Source of the DNA: an uncultured Victivallales bacterium
GTDB lineage: Bacteria; Verrucomicrobiota; Lentisphaeria; Oligosphaerales; JAFGRS01
Assembly: GCA_903834675.1 (NCBI GenBank)
Contig: CAILKC010000520.1
Location: 1 to 6,911 of the forward strand
Direction of reading: 5' to 3'
DNA: 6,911 nucleotides
Position 1 is the stretch's first letter. Each line of letters opens with the position of its first letter. A program made the translations under genes and the position numbers. Shown here piece after piece: positions 1-5,555 of this stretch. The notes below the pieces were generated by a model. The model worked only from the letters and a program-made list of their open reading frames with translations. It had not been told where the DNA came from and made no database searches.

Positions 1-2
1 GG

Positions 3-125
3 GCGGTCTATGCGAAGGGGGTCCGCCTCTGCGCCAAAGACAAAGCGAAGCTTGAAACCCGGATTCTTAGGTCAGAACAGCTTCCATGGTGGGACGTAAC
101 CATCACGCCATTAGAGGTATTTTAG
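3..125 (+). CDS. C-terminal end of an unidentified upstream gene (partial)
   Basis: The frame starting at base 3 is open from the window edge to a TAG at 123-125 and gives about 40 residues, beginning AVYAKGVRLCAKDKAK and ending WWDVTITPLEVF. The mix of charged residues and the alternating hydrophobic pattern at the end look more protein-like than the other two frames, which stop at 51-53 and 97-99. I do not recognise the family, and most of the gene lies outside the window. Its stop is 56 bases before the autotransporter start, so the two could be co-transcribed, but no linking or separating signal is clear. This remains a tentative call: an open frame this short in GC-rich DNA can occur by chance. 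Confidence 0.4.
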   Translation, partial: AVYAKGVRLCAKDKAKLETRILRSEQLPWWDVTITPLEVF

Positions 126-168
126 TATTTACCAACTCCCTTAGTCGCGATCCGATCCACACCCAACC

Positions 169-173
169 GGAGG
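169..173 (+). promoter_or_regulatory. Ribosome binding site that fixes the autotransporter start
   Basis: GGAGG at 169-173 sits 8 bases before a TTG at 182-184. It selects this TTG over the ATG at 86, which has no comparable site, and over the ATG at 197, for which the spacing would be 23 bases. The selected start places a positively charged n-region and a hydrophobic core at the extreme N-terminus, as a Sec signal peptide requires. The bases before it (117-132) are locally AT-rich and could contain a promoter -10 element, but I could not pair it with a convincing -35. Confidence 0.7.
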
Positions 174-181
174 ACTCTACC

Positions 182-3100
182 TTGAGACGCTTCGCCATGA
201 CGGCAGGGTACCTCGCCGTCGCTCTTTCGGGCCTGGTCACCTCGGTCAGGTCGGCGGAACCGCCGGCCTACCTGGATGCCTGTACCGCGGCCGAGGCCCA
301 TGCGGCGACGCCGGGGCCATGGCTAGCCAACGATCTGATTACCCTGCAGGCCGACACCCCGGGACTGGAATGGGAGGGGACCCCGGGTGCCAGCAACGTC
401 TTGGTGACCACCTTCACGCGCAGCCAATACTACAACCTCTCTGACCGGCAAACGGTGACCCACCCTGAACTCTGGGTCGTCGCCGGCTGCGAATTGCGGG
501 ATTTCTATGCCAGCGCAGGGGTTACGGCCGAGCAGATTTCCCTGCGTACCAAGCAGCTTCTTGGTCTGCCAACCGCCGCGACCTATGATGCGCTGGTGGA
601 GGTCTACGTCAATCCTGCGGACATCTTCCGCCCCTGCCTGGATCCCAGTATCAGCAACCCCACCTCATCCACCGCGTTTCCGGAGGGTGTAGCGGCGAGC
701 CATGAAGCGTGGTTCGCCATGAATGTGACGGGATCCTACGGAAACGCGAATCCCGACAAACGCTACCCCTGGACCCAGTTCGGCTACACTTACGACTGGG
801 GTGGGGGCGGAACCGACCTGGAGCACATCCAGGGCCTCAGCGAGTTCGTCATCCCCTCCAACGACTGGACGCAAACGGTACAGACCCATGCCGTCTACAG
901 CGTCCAATCCTATCTCTATACGGACCGGCAAGGGAACTTCACCATCACCGGCCCCTGCGACACGATCTGGGCCGGCAGCATGTTCACGCCGGTCGATCCG
1001 GAAGGAGGAGGGTACGGAATCGAGGTTACTGCAGACGCGGTCATCAGCGGCGGACAGGGCATCTATGCGTCCTCCGTCAACGCCGAGGTCTTGAACCAAG
1101 GGAAGATCACGGGTCCGACGGCAAGGAAATACGAGCGAGCTGGCACGGAGAACATCAGCCTCCTGTTTGAACACGGGGGGCGGCTCCTCAACGCTGGGGA
1201 GATCACCGGCAATGACGTCGCCGTCGAATCGCGCGGACAGGTCGGCGAGGGGCTGCGGATTCTCAACGCCGGACTCTTGGAGGGCAGCGAGGATGCGATC
1301 CGGACGGGCGACGCGAACGATACCGTGATGAACCGGGGGGGGACCGTTCGGGGTCATATCGAGACGGGTGGGGGTGATGATATCGTTATTTTCCAAGGCG
1401 GAGTCTGTGACGGTGACCTCGATGGCGGGGCGGGCTCTGACTCCCTGTTGCTCTTTCCCTTTCCTGGCACGACGTTTACCTTCACCCACGCCGCCACCCA
1501 CTTCGAACAGGCCCTCCTGTACCCGGGTGGGACGGTGGAATTGGACGGCCAGATCAGCGCCACCGAGATCCTCATCGTCAACGGTTGTCGGACGCAGGGC
1601 GTCGGACAATTCAATGGGAACGTGCGGAACCGTGGCGTTCTCGCCCCCGGACATTCCCTGGGCACGTTGACGGTCAACGGTGATTTCACCAATACCTACG
1701 CTTTCGAGGTTCTTGATGAACACCTCAAGGAATACAAGGGGATCCTTGAGATTGAGGCCAATGCCACCGAGAACGACATGCTGGTGGTTACCGGCACCGC
1801 GACGCTGCAAGACGGCAGTGAAATCCGCCTGATTCAACGGCCGGGAAAACCCATTCCCAACGGCTGGCGGATGACCCTGATCGAGGCGGCAGGCGGGGTC
1901 ACGGACGAAGGCGCGATCTTGGTCTCAAGTTCGCCGGTACTGCACTTTGCGCGAGTCGAAGACGAGGCGGAGCGAGCGGGCTCTGACCTGGAAGTGGAAT
2001 GTACCCGGGATGCCTATGGCGCGGGTTCCGCCTCCGGCAACCGGGCGAAGGTTGGCCAGGCCTTGACCGTCGGCGTGGACGGGGCCACGGGCGACCTGGC
2101 AGAGGTGCTGACGGAGTTGGATTCCCTGGGATCTACTGCGGAGATTGAGCAGGCGCTGGGGCAGCTCACACCGGCTGCCTTTGCGGCCGCGACCAGCGCC
2201 ACGATGCACGGGGTCTCGCGGTTCGGATCCTCGTTTCTCGACCACCTGCACCAAGCGCCGGGGGTGCCTGGGAAGGGGTTGAATACCTTGGACGATTCCT
2301 GGAGTGGTCCTCTGCTGGCCGAAGCTGGTATGGCCGCGCCGGTGACCGCCCAGGCCGTGGCCGCGAGTCAGACGGCCTCAGGTGATTCCGGCTCTGGCTG
2401 GCAGGGATATGCAAGTGCCTACGCCGCCAGCGGCGAGGTGGAAGCGGATGACACCATCCCCGGCCAGAAGTACGACACGGGCGGGACGCTCTTTGGCCTG
2501 GATCGCAGTTCCGCTGACGGGTTCCGGAAAGGTCTGGTTGGCGGCGGAAGTTACTCACGCTCCTCCCTCGATAACGGGGGGGGCTCCGCGACGGTCACCA
2601 GTGTCCGGTTGGGGCCGTCCGCCGCCATCACCGACGGGCCCTTGTACGCCGGGGCTTTTCTGACCTATGGCCACCATGACCTCGAGACCTCTCGCAGGAT
2701 CAGCCTCGGCGGCCTTCACCGCAGCGCCGAGAGCGAGTCTGATGCCCATGACGTATCCGCCTTGGTCGGGGGTGGATACGACGTTCCACTGGGCGGCTTT
2801 ACCCTCACCCCCGAGGGGTCGCTGCAGTACACCTGGCTCTACGAGGAGGGCGCCTCAGAATCCGGCGCCCAGTCGCTGGATCTTGAGGTGGATTCGCGCC
2901 GTCTCCAATTCCTGATTGCCAGCGCCGGTCTGCGCTTGGAACGTCCCGTGGTGGTCAGCTGGGGCCGGATCATCCCCGCCGTCTGGGTCCGCCAAGAACA
3001 CGAGCAGCAGTGGGGTGGCGAGCACCGGCGCGCCACCTTCGCCGGGGTTCCGGGAAGCCCGTTCCAGACGTCATGGGACAGCCCCGCCCAAGACCGCACT

Positions 3101-3229
3101 CGCCTGGGTATGGCGCTGGCTTCGGTGACCTCCGCGCGCGGCATCTCGGTTGAGATCCGTTACGAATTCAGCCGCGGCGCCAACCTCAGCGAACACCTGG
3201 GCGCGCTTACCGTCGGGGTGCCGTTCTGA
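182..3229 (+). CDS. Autotransporter (type Va secretion) with unknown N-terminal module and beta-helix passenger
   Basis: The product is 1015 residues from the TTG start. Residues 1-25 form a Sec signal peptide (MRRFAMTAGYLAVALSGL, then a short polar stretch; cleavage near 24-25). Residues about 64-262 are a separate module with WVVAGC (98-103), RTKQLLGLP (122-130), PADIFRPCLDP (145-155), RYPWTQFGYTYDWG (194-207) and GLSEFVIP (218-225); I cannot assign its function. Residues about 273-500 are a beta-helix passenger with Asn/Gly turns (LNAG, MNRGG), RTX-like GGGDD and DGGAGSD at 397-419, and the typical passenger motif LAPGHSLGTLTVNGDF (487-502). A second passenger-end motif, NDMLVVTGTATL, follows at 531-542. 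A linker resembling LTPAAFAAATSA (662-673) precedes the roughly 277-residue barrel (739-1015) of the autotransporter beta-domain family (PF03797 type), which ends VGVPF with the terminal Phe used for BAM recognition. The barrel should sit in the outer membrane and present the passenger at the cell surface. I see no protease triad in the passenger, so adhesin or structural roles are as likely as enzymatic ones. Seven Cys residues (34, 103, 152, 259, 409, 469, 607) are unusual for an autotransporter passenger. Confidence 0.88.
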   Translation: MRRFAMTAGYLAVALSGLVTSVRSAEPPAYLDACTAAEAHAATPGPWLANDLITLQADTPGLEWEGTPGASNVLVTTFTRSQYYNLSDRQTVTHPELWVVAGCELRDFYASAGVTAEQISLRTKQLLGLPTAATYDALVEVYVNPADIFRPCLDPSISNPTSSTAFPEGVAASHEAWFAMNVTGSYGNANPDKRYPWTQFGYTYDWGGGGTDLEHIQGLSEFVIPSNDWTQTVQTHAVYSVQSYLYTDRQGNFTITGPCDTIWAGSMFTPVDPEGGGYGIEVTADAVISGGQGIYASSVNAEVLNQGKITGPTARKYERAGTENISLLFEHGGRLLNAGEITGNDVAVESRGQVGEGLRILNAGLLEGSEDAIRTGDANDTVMNRGGTVRGHIETGGGDDIVIFQGGVCDGDLDGGAGSDSLLLFPFPGTTFTFTHAATHFEQALLYPGGTVELDGQISATEILIVNGCRTQGVGQFNGNVRNRGVLAPGHSLGTLTVNGDFTNTYAFEVLDEHLKEYKGILEIEANATENDMLVVTGTATLQDGSEIRLIQRPGKPIPNGWRMTLIEAAGGVTDEGAILVSSSPVLHFARVEDEAERAGSDLEVECTRDAYGAGSASGNRAKVGQALTVGVDGATGDLAEVLTELDSLGSTAEIEQALGQLTPAAFAAATSATMHGVSRFGSSFLDHLHQAPGVPGKGLNTLDDSWSGPLLAEAGMAAPVTAQAVAASQTASGDSGSGWQGYASAYAASGEVEADDTIPGQKYDTGGTLFGLDRSSADGFRKGLVGGGSYSRSSLDNGGGSATVTSVRLGPSAAITDGPLYAGAFLTYGHHDLETSRRISLGGLHRSAESESDAHDVSALVGGGYDVPLGGFTLTPEGSLQYTWLYEEGASESGAQSLDLEVDSRRLQFLIASAGLRLERPVVVSWGRIIPAVWVRQEHEQQWGGEHRRATFAGVPGSPFQTSWDSPAQDRTRLGMALASVTSARGISVEIRYEFSRGANLSEHLGALTVGVPF

Positions 3230-3268
3230 TTCCCAAGCAGGAACTCAGCAGAATCATGCGCCGCGCCA

Positions 3269-3297
3269 TGGACAACCCCCGGTTTCTGCGGTAGACT
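3269..3297 (+). promoter_or_regulatory. Candidate sigma70-type promoter for the MBL hydrolase-birA pair
   Basis: TGGACA (3269-3274, 5 of 6 to TTGACA), a 17-base spacer and TAGACT (3292-3297, 4 of 6 to TATAAT) lie in the gap after the autotransporter. Transcription would begin near 3304 and give a leader of about 120 bases before the hydrolase start. Such matches occur by chance, and the promoter rules of this organism are unknown. The position in a non-coding gap before an operon is the main support. Confidence 0.4.
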
Positions 3298-3301
3298 TCC
3301 A

Positions 3302-3327
3302 GCATGCCCGCGAGAAACGTGGGCTGC
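3302..3327 (+). other. Stem-loop after the autotransporter / at the start of the hydrolase leader
   Basis: GCA-T-GCCCGCG (3302-3312), loop AGAAA (3313-3317) and CGTGGGC-TGC (3318-3327) form a 10-bp stem with one bulged T (3305) and one G-U pair. No T tract follows, so it is not a standard intrinsic terminator. It lies 73 bases after the autotransporter stop, where it could protect that mRNA 3' end. If the candidate promoter is real, it lies instead at the 5' end of the hydrolase leader. Confidence 0.45.
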
Positions 3328-3335
3328 ATCTCGGG

Positions 3336-3408
3336 ATGGCGCTCCCCATGAGCAGGGCGCCATGGCGGCAGCGGTTCGGCGCCCAGCGCGGGTTGGCGTG
3401 TTTTTTTT
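3336..3408 (+). promoter_or_regulatory. Overlapping alternative stems and T8 tract before the hydrolase gene (possible attenuator)
   Basis: ATGGCGCTC (3336-3344) can pair with GGGCGCCAT (3355-3363), giving 9 bp with one G-U. GGGCGCC (3355-3361) can instead pair with GGCGCCC (3378-3384), a perfect 7-bp stem. The two use the same bases and exclude each other. CGCCATGGCG (3358-3367) is also a perfect palindrome. Eight T residues (3401-3408) follow 16 bases after the last stem, and the GAAGG ribosome site follows at 3411-3415. Shared stems plus a T run resemble an attenuation leader, but the gap between stem and T run is too long for a normal terminator, so the call is tentative. Confidence 0.3.
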
Positions 3409-3426
3409 CTGAAGGCAGAGTTGGCT

Positions 3427-4275
3427 ATGTCCATGAAGGCAACCGTCTGGGGCGCGCGCGGGTCGGTGCCGACACCGGGACCGGAGTACGTCCGCTACGG
3501 CGGCGACACGACCTGCCTCTCACTGGAAACCGAGGACGGCACCTTGGTGGTGCTCGACGCCGGCACCGGCCTGCGTCGCTTCGGCTCCGAATTGATCCGC
3601 AAACCGCCGCGCCGTATCGCCTTCGTCCTGAGCCACGCGCACTGGGACCACGTGATCGGTTTCCCTTTCTTTAAGCCTCTCTACCGGAAGGGGTTCGAGT
3701 TCGACTTCTATGGCTGTGCGCACGCCCAGGCGTCGGTGCGTTCGATGGTGGAGAAGACCATGCGGGCACCGTTTTTCCCGGTCGACCTGAGCCGCGTGGG
3801 CGCCGACTTGACCTTCCACGAGCGTTGCGGCGACGAGTGCATGATCGGCGATATCCTGGTGCAGCGCTTCCCGATGAGTCATCCCAACGGGGGCAGCGGC
3901 TTCCGCCTCGAGCGCGGCGGGCGCTCGCTGGTCTTCTTTCCGGACAACGAAATGAGCTTTGATCACCAGGGCGGGCGCTCGTTTGCGGGCTACGTGAACT
4001 TTTGCCAAGGCTGTAGCGTGCTGGTCCATGACGCCGAGTATCGGGCGGAGGAATACGCGGCGTTTTCCCGCGGCTGGGGCCACAGCGTCTACACCGACAC
4101 CGTGCGGCTGGCGCTCGAGTCGGGCTCGGAGCGGCTGCTGCTCTGGCACCTGAACCAGGACCGCGTGGACGACCAGGCGGACGCGCTCCAGGCCGAGGCT
4201 CGAGCCGCGGTCCTGGCCGCCGGTAGCCATATGCCCTGCGACATGGCTGCAGCGGGAATGGTGATCGAGGTCTGA
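3427..4275 (+). CDS. MBL-fold metal-dependent hydrolase (RNase Z/PhnP-like, probable phosphodiesterase)
   Basis: The product is 282 residues from ATG 3427. It has the metallo-beta-lactamase fold signature SHAHWDH (69-75), which provides H70, H72, D74 and H75 for two metal ions. Further likely ligands follow in RNase Z-like order: H152 in FPMSHP, D173 in FFPDNE, H219 in WGHS and H241 in LLWHLNQ. LDAGTGLR (43-50) is the usual strand and turn before the first metal motif. This arrangement matches the Lactamase_B_2/PhnP/RNase Z branch, whose members hydrolyse phosphodiesters (cyclic nucleotides, phosphoribosyl cyclic phosphate, tRNA 3' ends). The tRNA-binding exosite arm of RNase Z is not evident, so a small-molecule cyclic phosphodiesterase is more likely; the substrate is not predictable. 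No signal peptide is visible, so it should be cytoplasmic. Start choice: GAAGG at 3411-3415 lies 11 bases before ATG 3427 and 5 before an in-frame TTG at 3421; ATG 3433 is also possible. birA follows after 3 bases, implying one transcript. Confidence 0.85.
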   Translation: MSMKATVWGARGSVPTPGPEYVRYGGDTTCLSLETEDGTLVVLDAGTGLRRFGSELIRKPPRRIAFVLSHAHWDHVIGFPFFKPLYRKGFEFDFYGCAHAQASVRSMVEKTMRAPFFPVDLSRVGADLTFHERCGDECMIGDILVQRFPMSHPNGGSGFRLERGGRSLVFFPDNEMSFDHQGGRSFAGYVNFCQGCSVLVHDAEYRAEEYAAFSRGWGHSVYTDTVRLALESGSERLLLWHLNQDRVDDQADALQAEARAAVLAAGSHMPCDMAAAGMVIEV

Positions 4276-4278
4276 GGC

Positions 4279-5277
4279 ATGAGTCGGCGCGCGGGAGAGA
4301 CGACACGGGCCGTGCTGGAACGTCTGCGGACGGCCCCCGGATTCCTTTCAGGAGCTCTCCTCAGCGCCGACCTCGGGCTGTCGCGCATGGCGGTCTGCAA
4401 GGCCGTCGCCCAGTTGCGCCTGCAAGGCTATCTGGTCGAGGCTATTCCGCATCGCGGCTACCGCTTGACGCAGGACACCGACCAACCTCGGGCCTCGGCG
4501 GTCCAACCGCTACTGCGTACGGTGGCCCTGGGCCGGAGCTGGGTCTTTGAGCCTGAGCTATCCTCGACCAACCGCGTCGCCGGCGAGTTGGCCGCAGCCG
4601 GCGCGCCGCACGGGCTGGTGGTGAGCGCCGAGGCGCAGACCCAGGGCCGCGGTCGCCTGGGCCGGCTCTGGCACTCGCCCCCGGGGCGGAATCTCTACCT
4701 GTCCGTGCTCCTGCGCCCCGAGGTCGCCGCGGTCCGGGTGCCGCAGGTCTCGCTCCTCACGGCGCTGGCGGCGCGACGGGCCCTGGCCGAGGTCTGTCCC
4801 ACCCTGCCCGTGATGGTGAAGTGGCCCAACGATCTGTGGGTCGGACCCCGGAAGCTCGGCGGCATCCTCTGCGAGATGGACGCCGAGCTGGACCGCGTCC
4901 GCCATGTTATCCTCGGCGTGGGTCTGAACGTCAATCTCACCGCCGCGGACCTCCCCGCGGACCTCGTCGGTCGCGCCACCTCGGTGCGCCTTGAGCTGGG
5001 CACCCCGATCTCGCGACCGCGGTTGCTCGCCGCCTTTCTCAATGCCTTGGAGACGCTGCTGGACGAGTGGCTGAAGGGCGACGACCTGGGGCCCTTCGTC
5101 GGCGAACTCGAAGACGCCTCGGCCCTGGCCGGACGGCGGCTCCGCGTGGACTTGGGCGTCCGCTCGGTCGAGGGGACTGCGGTGGGGATCGCCCCGGACG
5201 GCCGCCTGCGGCTGCGGCAGCACGATGGCGGCGAGCTCCTCGTCAGCAGCGGCGAGGCGCATATCCTCGCGCTCTGA
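4279..5277 (+). CDS. birA: Bifunctional biotin--[acetyl-CoA-carboxylase] ligase / biotin operon repressor
   Basis: The product has 332 residues, close to the about 320 of E. coli BirA. Residues about 10-64 form a winged helix-turn-helix (SGALLSADLGLSRMAVCKAV followed by the wing HRGYRLT). Residues about 85-270 are the ligase domain: SSTN (95-98), the biotinyl-AMP loop GRGRLGR (123-129), KWPND with the active Lys (181-185), KLGGIL (192-197) and GVGLNVN (213-219). Residues about 280-332 are the small SH3-like C-terminal domain. The enzyme forms biotinyl-5'-AMP and transfers biotin to the carrier protein of acetyl-CoA carboxylase and other biotin enzymes in the cytoplasm. The HTH indicates that it can also act as a biotin-responsive repressor. 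GAGGT at 4267-4271, inside the end of the upstream gene, is its ribosome site, 7 bases before the ATG. Separation from the hydrolase gene is 3 bases, so translation is probably coupled. No biotin synthesis gene lies in the window. Confidence 0.95.
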   Translation: MSRRAGETTRAVLERLRTAPGFLSGALLSADLGLSRMAVCKAVAQLRLQGYLVEAIPHRGYRLTQDTDQPRASAVQPLLRTVALGRSWVFEPELSSTNRVAGELAAAGAPHGLVVSAEAQTQGRGRLGRLWHSPPGRNLYLSVLLRPEVAAVRVPQVSLLTALAARRALAEVCPTLPVMVKWPNDLWVGPRKLGGILCEMDAELDRVRHVILGVGLNVNLTAADLPADLVGRATSVRLELGTPISRPRLLAAFLNALETLLDEWLKGDDLGPFVGELEDASALAGRRLRVDLGVRSVEGTAVGIAPDGRLRLRQHDGGELLVSSGEAHILAL

Positions 5278-5287
5278 CCTCGCGGCG

Positions 5288-5302
5288 GACCCGCGGCGGG
5301 TC
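5288..5302 (+). terminator. Hairpin between convergent genes, possible bidirectional terminator without T tract
   Basis: GACCCG (5288-5293), loop CGG and CGGGTC (5297-5302) form a perfect 6-bp stem starting 10 bases after the birA stop. No T run follows on either strand. Before the transposon-like insertion described below, the oxidoreductase ended at 5301, so this stem lay in the 23-base gap between two convergent genes, where a shared terminator is expected. Confidence 0.4.
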
Positions 5303-5318
5303 ACACCAGCCGATTTCC
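5301..5318 (-). pseudogene. Stranded original 3' end of the oxidoreductase gene
   Basis: Read on the minus strand, these 18 bases are the last complete codons GGA AAT CGG CTG GTG TGA (G N R L V stop). The first 8 bases (5318-5311) repeat 5590-5583, which encode G N and the first two bases of an Arg codon in the present oxidoreductase in the same register. Deleting 5319-5582 plus one 8-bp copy joins the frame without a shift and gives a 339-residue protein ending VRIVGNRLV. This fragment is therefore the original C-terminus, separated from its gene by the inserted element. Confidence 0.75.
5311..5318. repeat. Left target-site duplication (8 bp)
   Basis: CGATTTCC here is identical to 5583-5590 and lies directly against the left end of the element. 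It is read as the duplicated target site made on insertion. The third base beyond either side does not extend the match, so the duplication is 8 bp. Confidence 0.8.
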
Positions 5319-5352
5319 CAACCTGTGCAATAGGGATGGGCCGAGGTATTCA

Positions 5353-5365
5353 GCCCCAAAGGGGC
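5353..5365 (+). repeat. Hairpin 1 of the element, left half
   Basis: GCCCC-AAA-GGGGC is a perfect 5-bp stem. The equivalent place in the right half, read on the minus strand, is GCGC-TGAAG-GCGC (5552-5540). The stem sequences differ while the fold is kept, which suggests that structure rather than sequence is conserved at this site. Confidence 0.6.
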
Positions 5366-5369
5366 GTTT

Positions 5370-5396
5370 AATACCAGCCCAGGGCAACGCCCTGGG
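5370..5396 (+). repeat. 27-bp inverted repeat, left arm (self-complementary core)
   Basis: This arm is the exact reverse complement of 5508-5534. Its last 19 bases, CCCAGGGC-AAC-GCCCTGGG (5378-5396), themselves form a perfect 8-bp stem with a 3-base loop. Bases 5375-5396 recur identically at 6871-6892. Confidence 0.9.
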
Positions 5397-5412
5397 TCCC
5401 TGTCCTCCCCGA

Positions 5413-5433
5413 GGTTTGAGCCCTGAAGGGGCG
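5413..5433 (+). repeat. 21-bp inverted repeat, left arm
   Basis: The sequence starts GGTTTGAGCCCTG and ends AGGGGCG. It matches the reverse complement of 5472-5492 at 20 of 21 positions; the single difference is A in the left arm against T in the right. It can also form a small internal stem (GCCC with GGGC). Confidence 0.85.
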
Positions 5434-5471
5434 GACCATGCGACGTCGGCGTAAAGGTAGGGCAGATAGCT

Positions 5472-5492
5472 CGCCCCTACAGGGCTCAAACC
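5472..5492 (-). repeat. 21-bp inverted repeat, right arm
   Basis: This is the partner of 5413-5433 on the other side of the element centre, separated by 38 bases. Together they could form a cruciform or an RNA stem nested inside the 27-bp arms. Confidence 0.85.
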
Positions 5493-5504
5493 CATAACCG
5501 TCCT

Positions 5505-5555
5505 ATTCCCAGGGCGTTGCCCTGGGCTGGTATTGCGGCGCGCCTTCAGCGCTCC
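5505..5555 (-). repeat. 51-bp hairpin module, right half of the element
   Basis: Read on the minus strand, this module is GGAGCGCTGAAGGCGCG, a 9-base spacer and a 25-base palindromic block ending CCCTGGGAAT. It includes the right 27-bp arm (5508-5534). The same layout and length recur on the plus strand at 6845-6895. Its GCGCTGAA portion supplies the TGA stop (5548-5546) of the oxidoreductase gene. Confidence 0.85.

Noticed and set aside
665..1837. A 390-codon minus-strand open frame opposite the autotransporter
   Set aside because: It is antisense to a clear signal-peptide-to-barrel protein, has no recognisable domains, and reflects the lack of stop codons in GC-rich antisense DNA. Smaller antisense frames over the other genes were rejected for the same reason.
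3252..3293. A 12-codon open frame (MRRAMDNPRFLR) in the gap, considered as a leader peptide
   Set aside because: It lies upstream of the likely transcription start, has no good ribosome site, and its composition shows no regulatory codon run.
3355..3408. Standard intrinsic terminator for the autotransporter
   Set aside because: The GC stem ends 16 bases before the T8 run and no strong stem abuts the T run, so it does not fit the normal terminator geometry; it is listed only as a possible attenuator.
3150..3674. A 174-codon plus-strand frame spanning the gap and the start of the hydrolase gene
   Set aside because: It overlaps the autotransporter end and the conserved hydrolase N-terminus in another frame, and its translation is Arg/Pro-rich without motifs.
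5301..5495. A 64-codon minus-strand frame inside the element
   Set aside because: It runs through the palindromic modules, has no ribosome site, and its last residues (GNRLV) are the stranded end of the oxidoreductase. It is a by-product of the insertion, not a gene.
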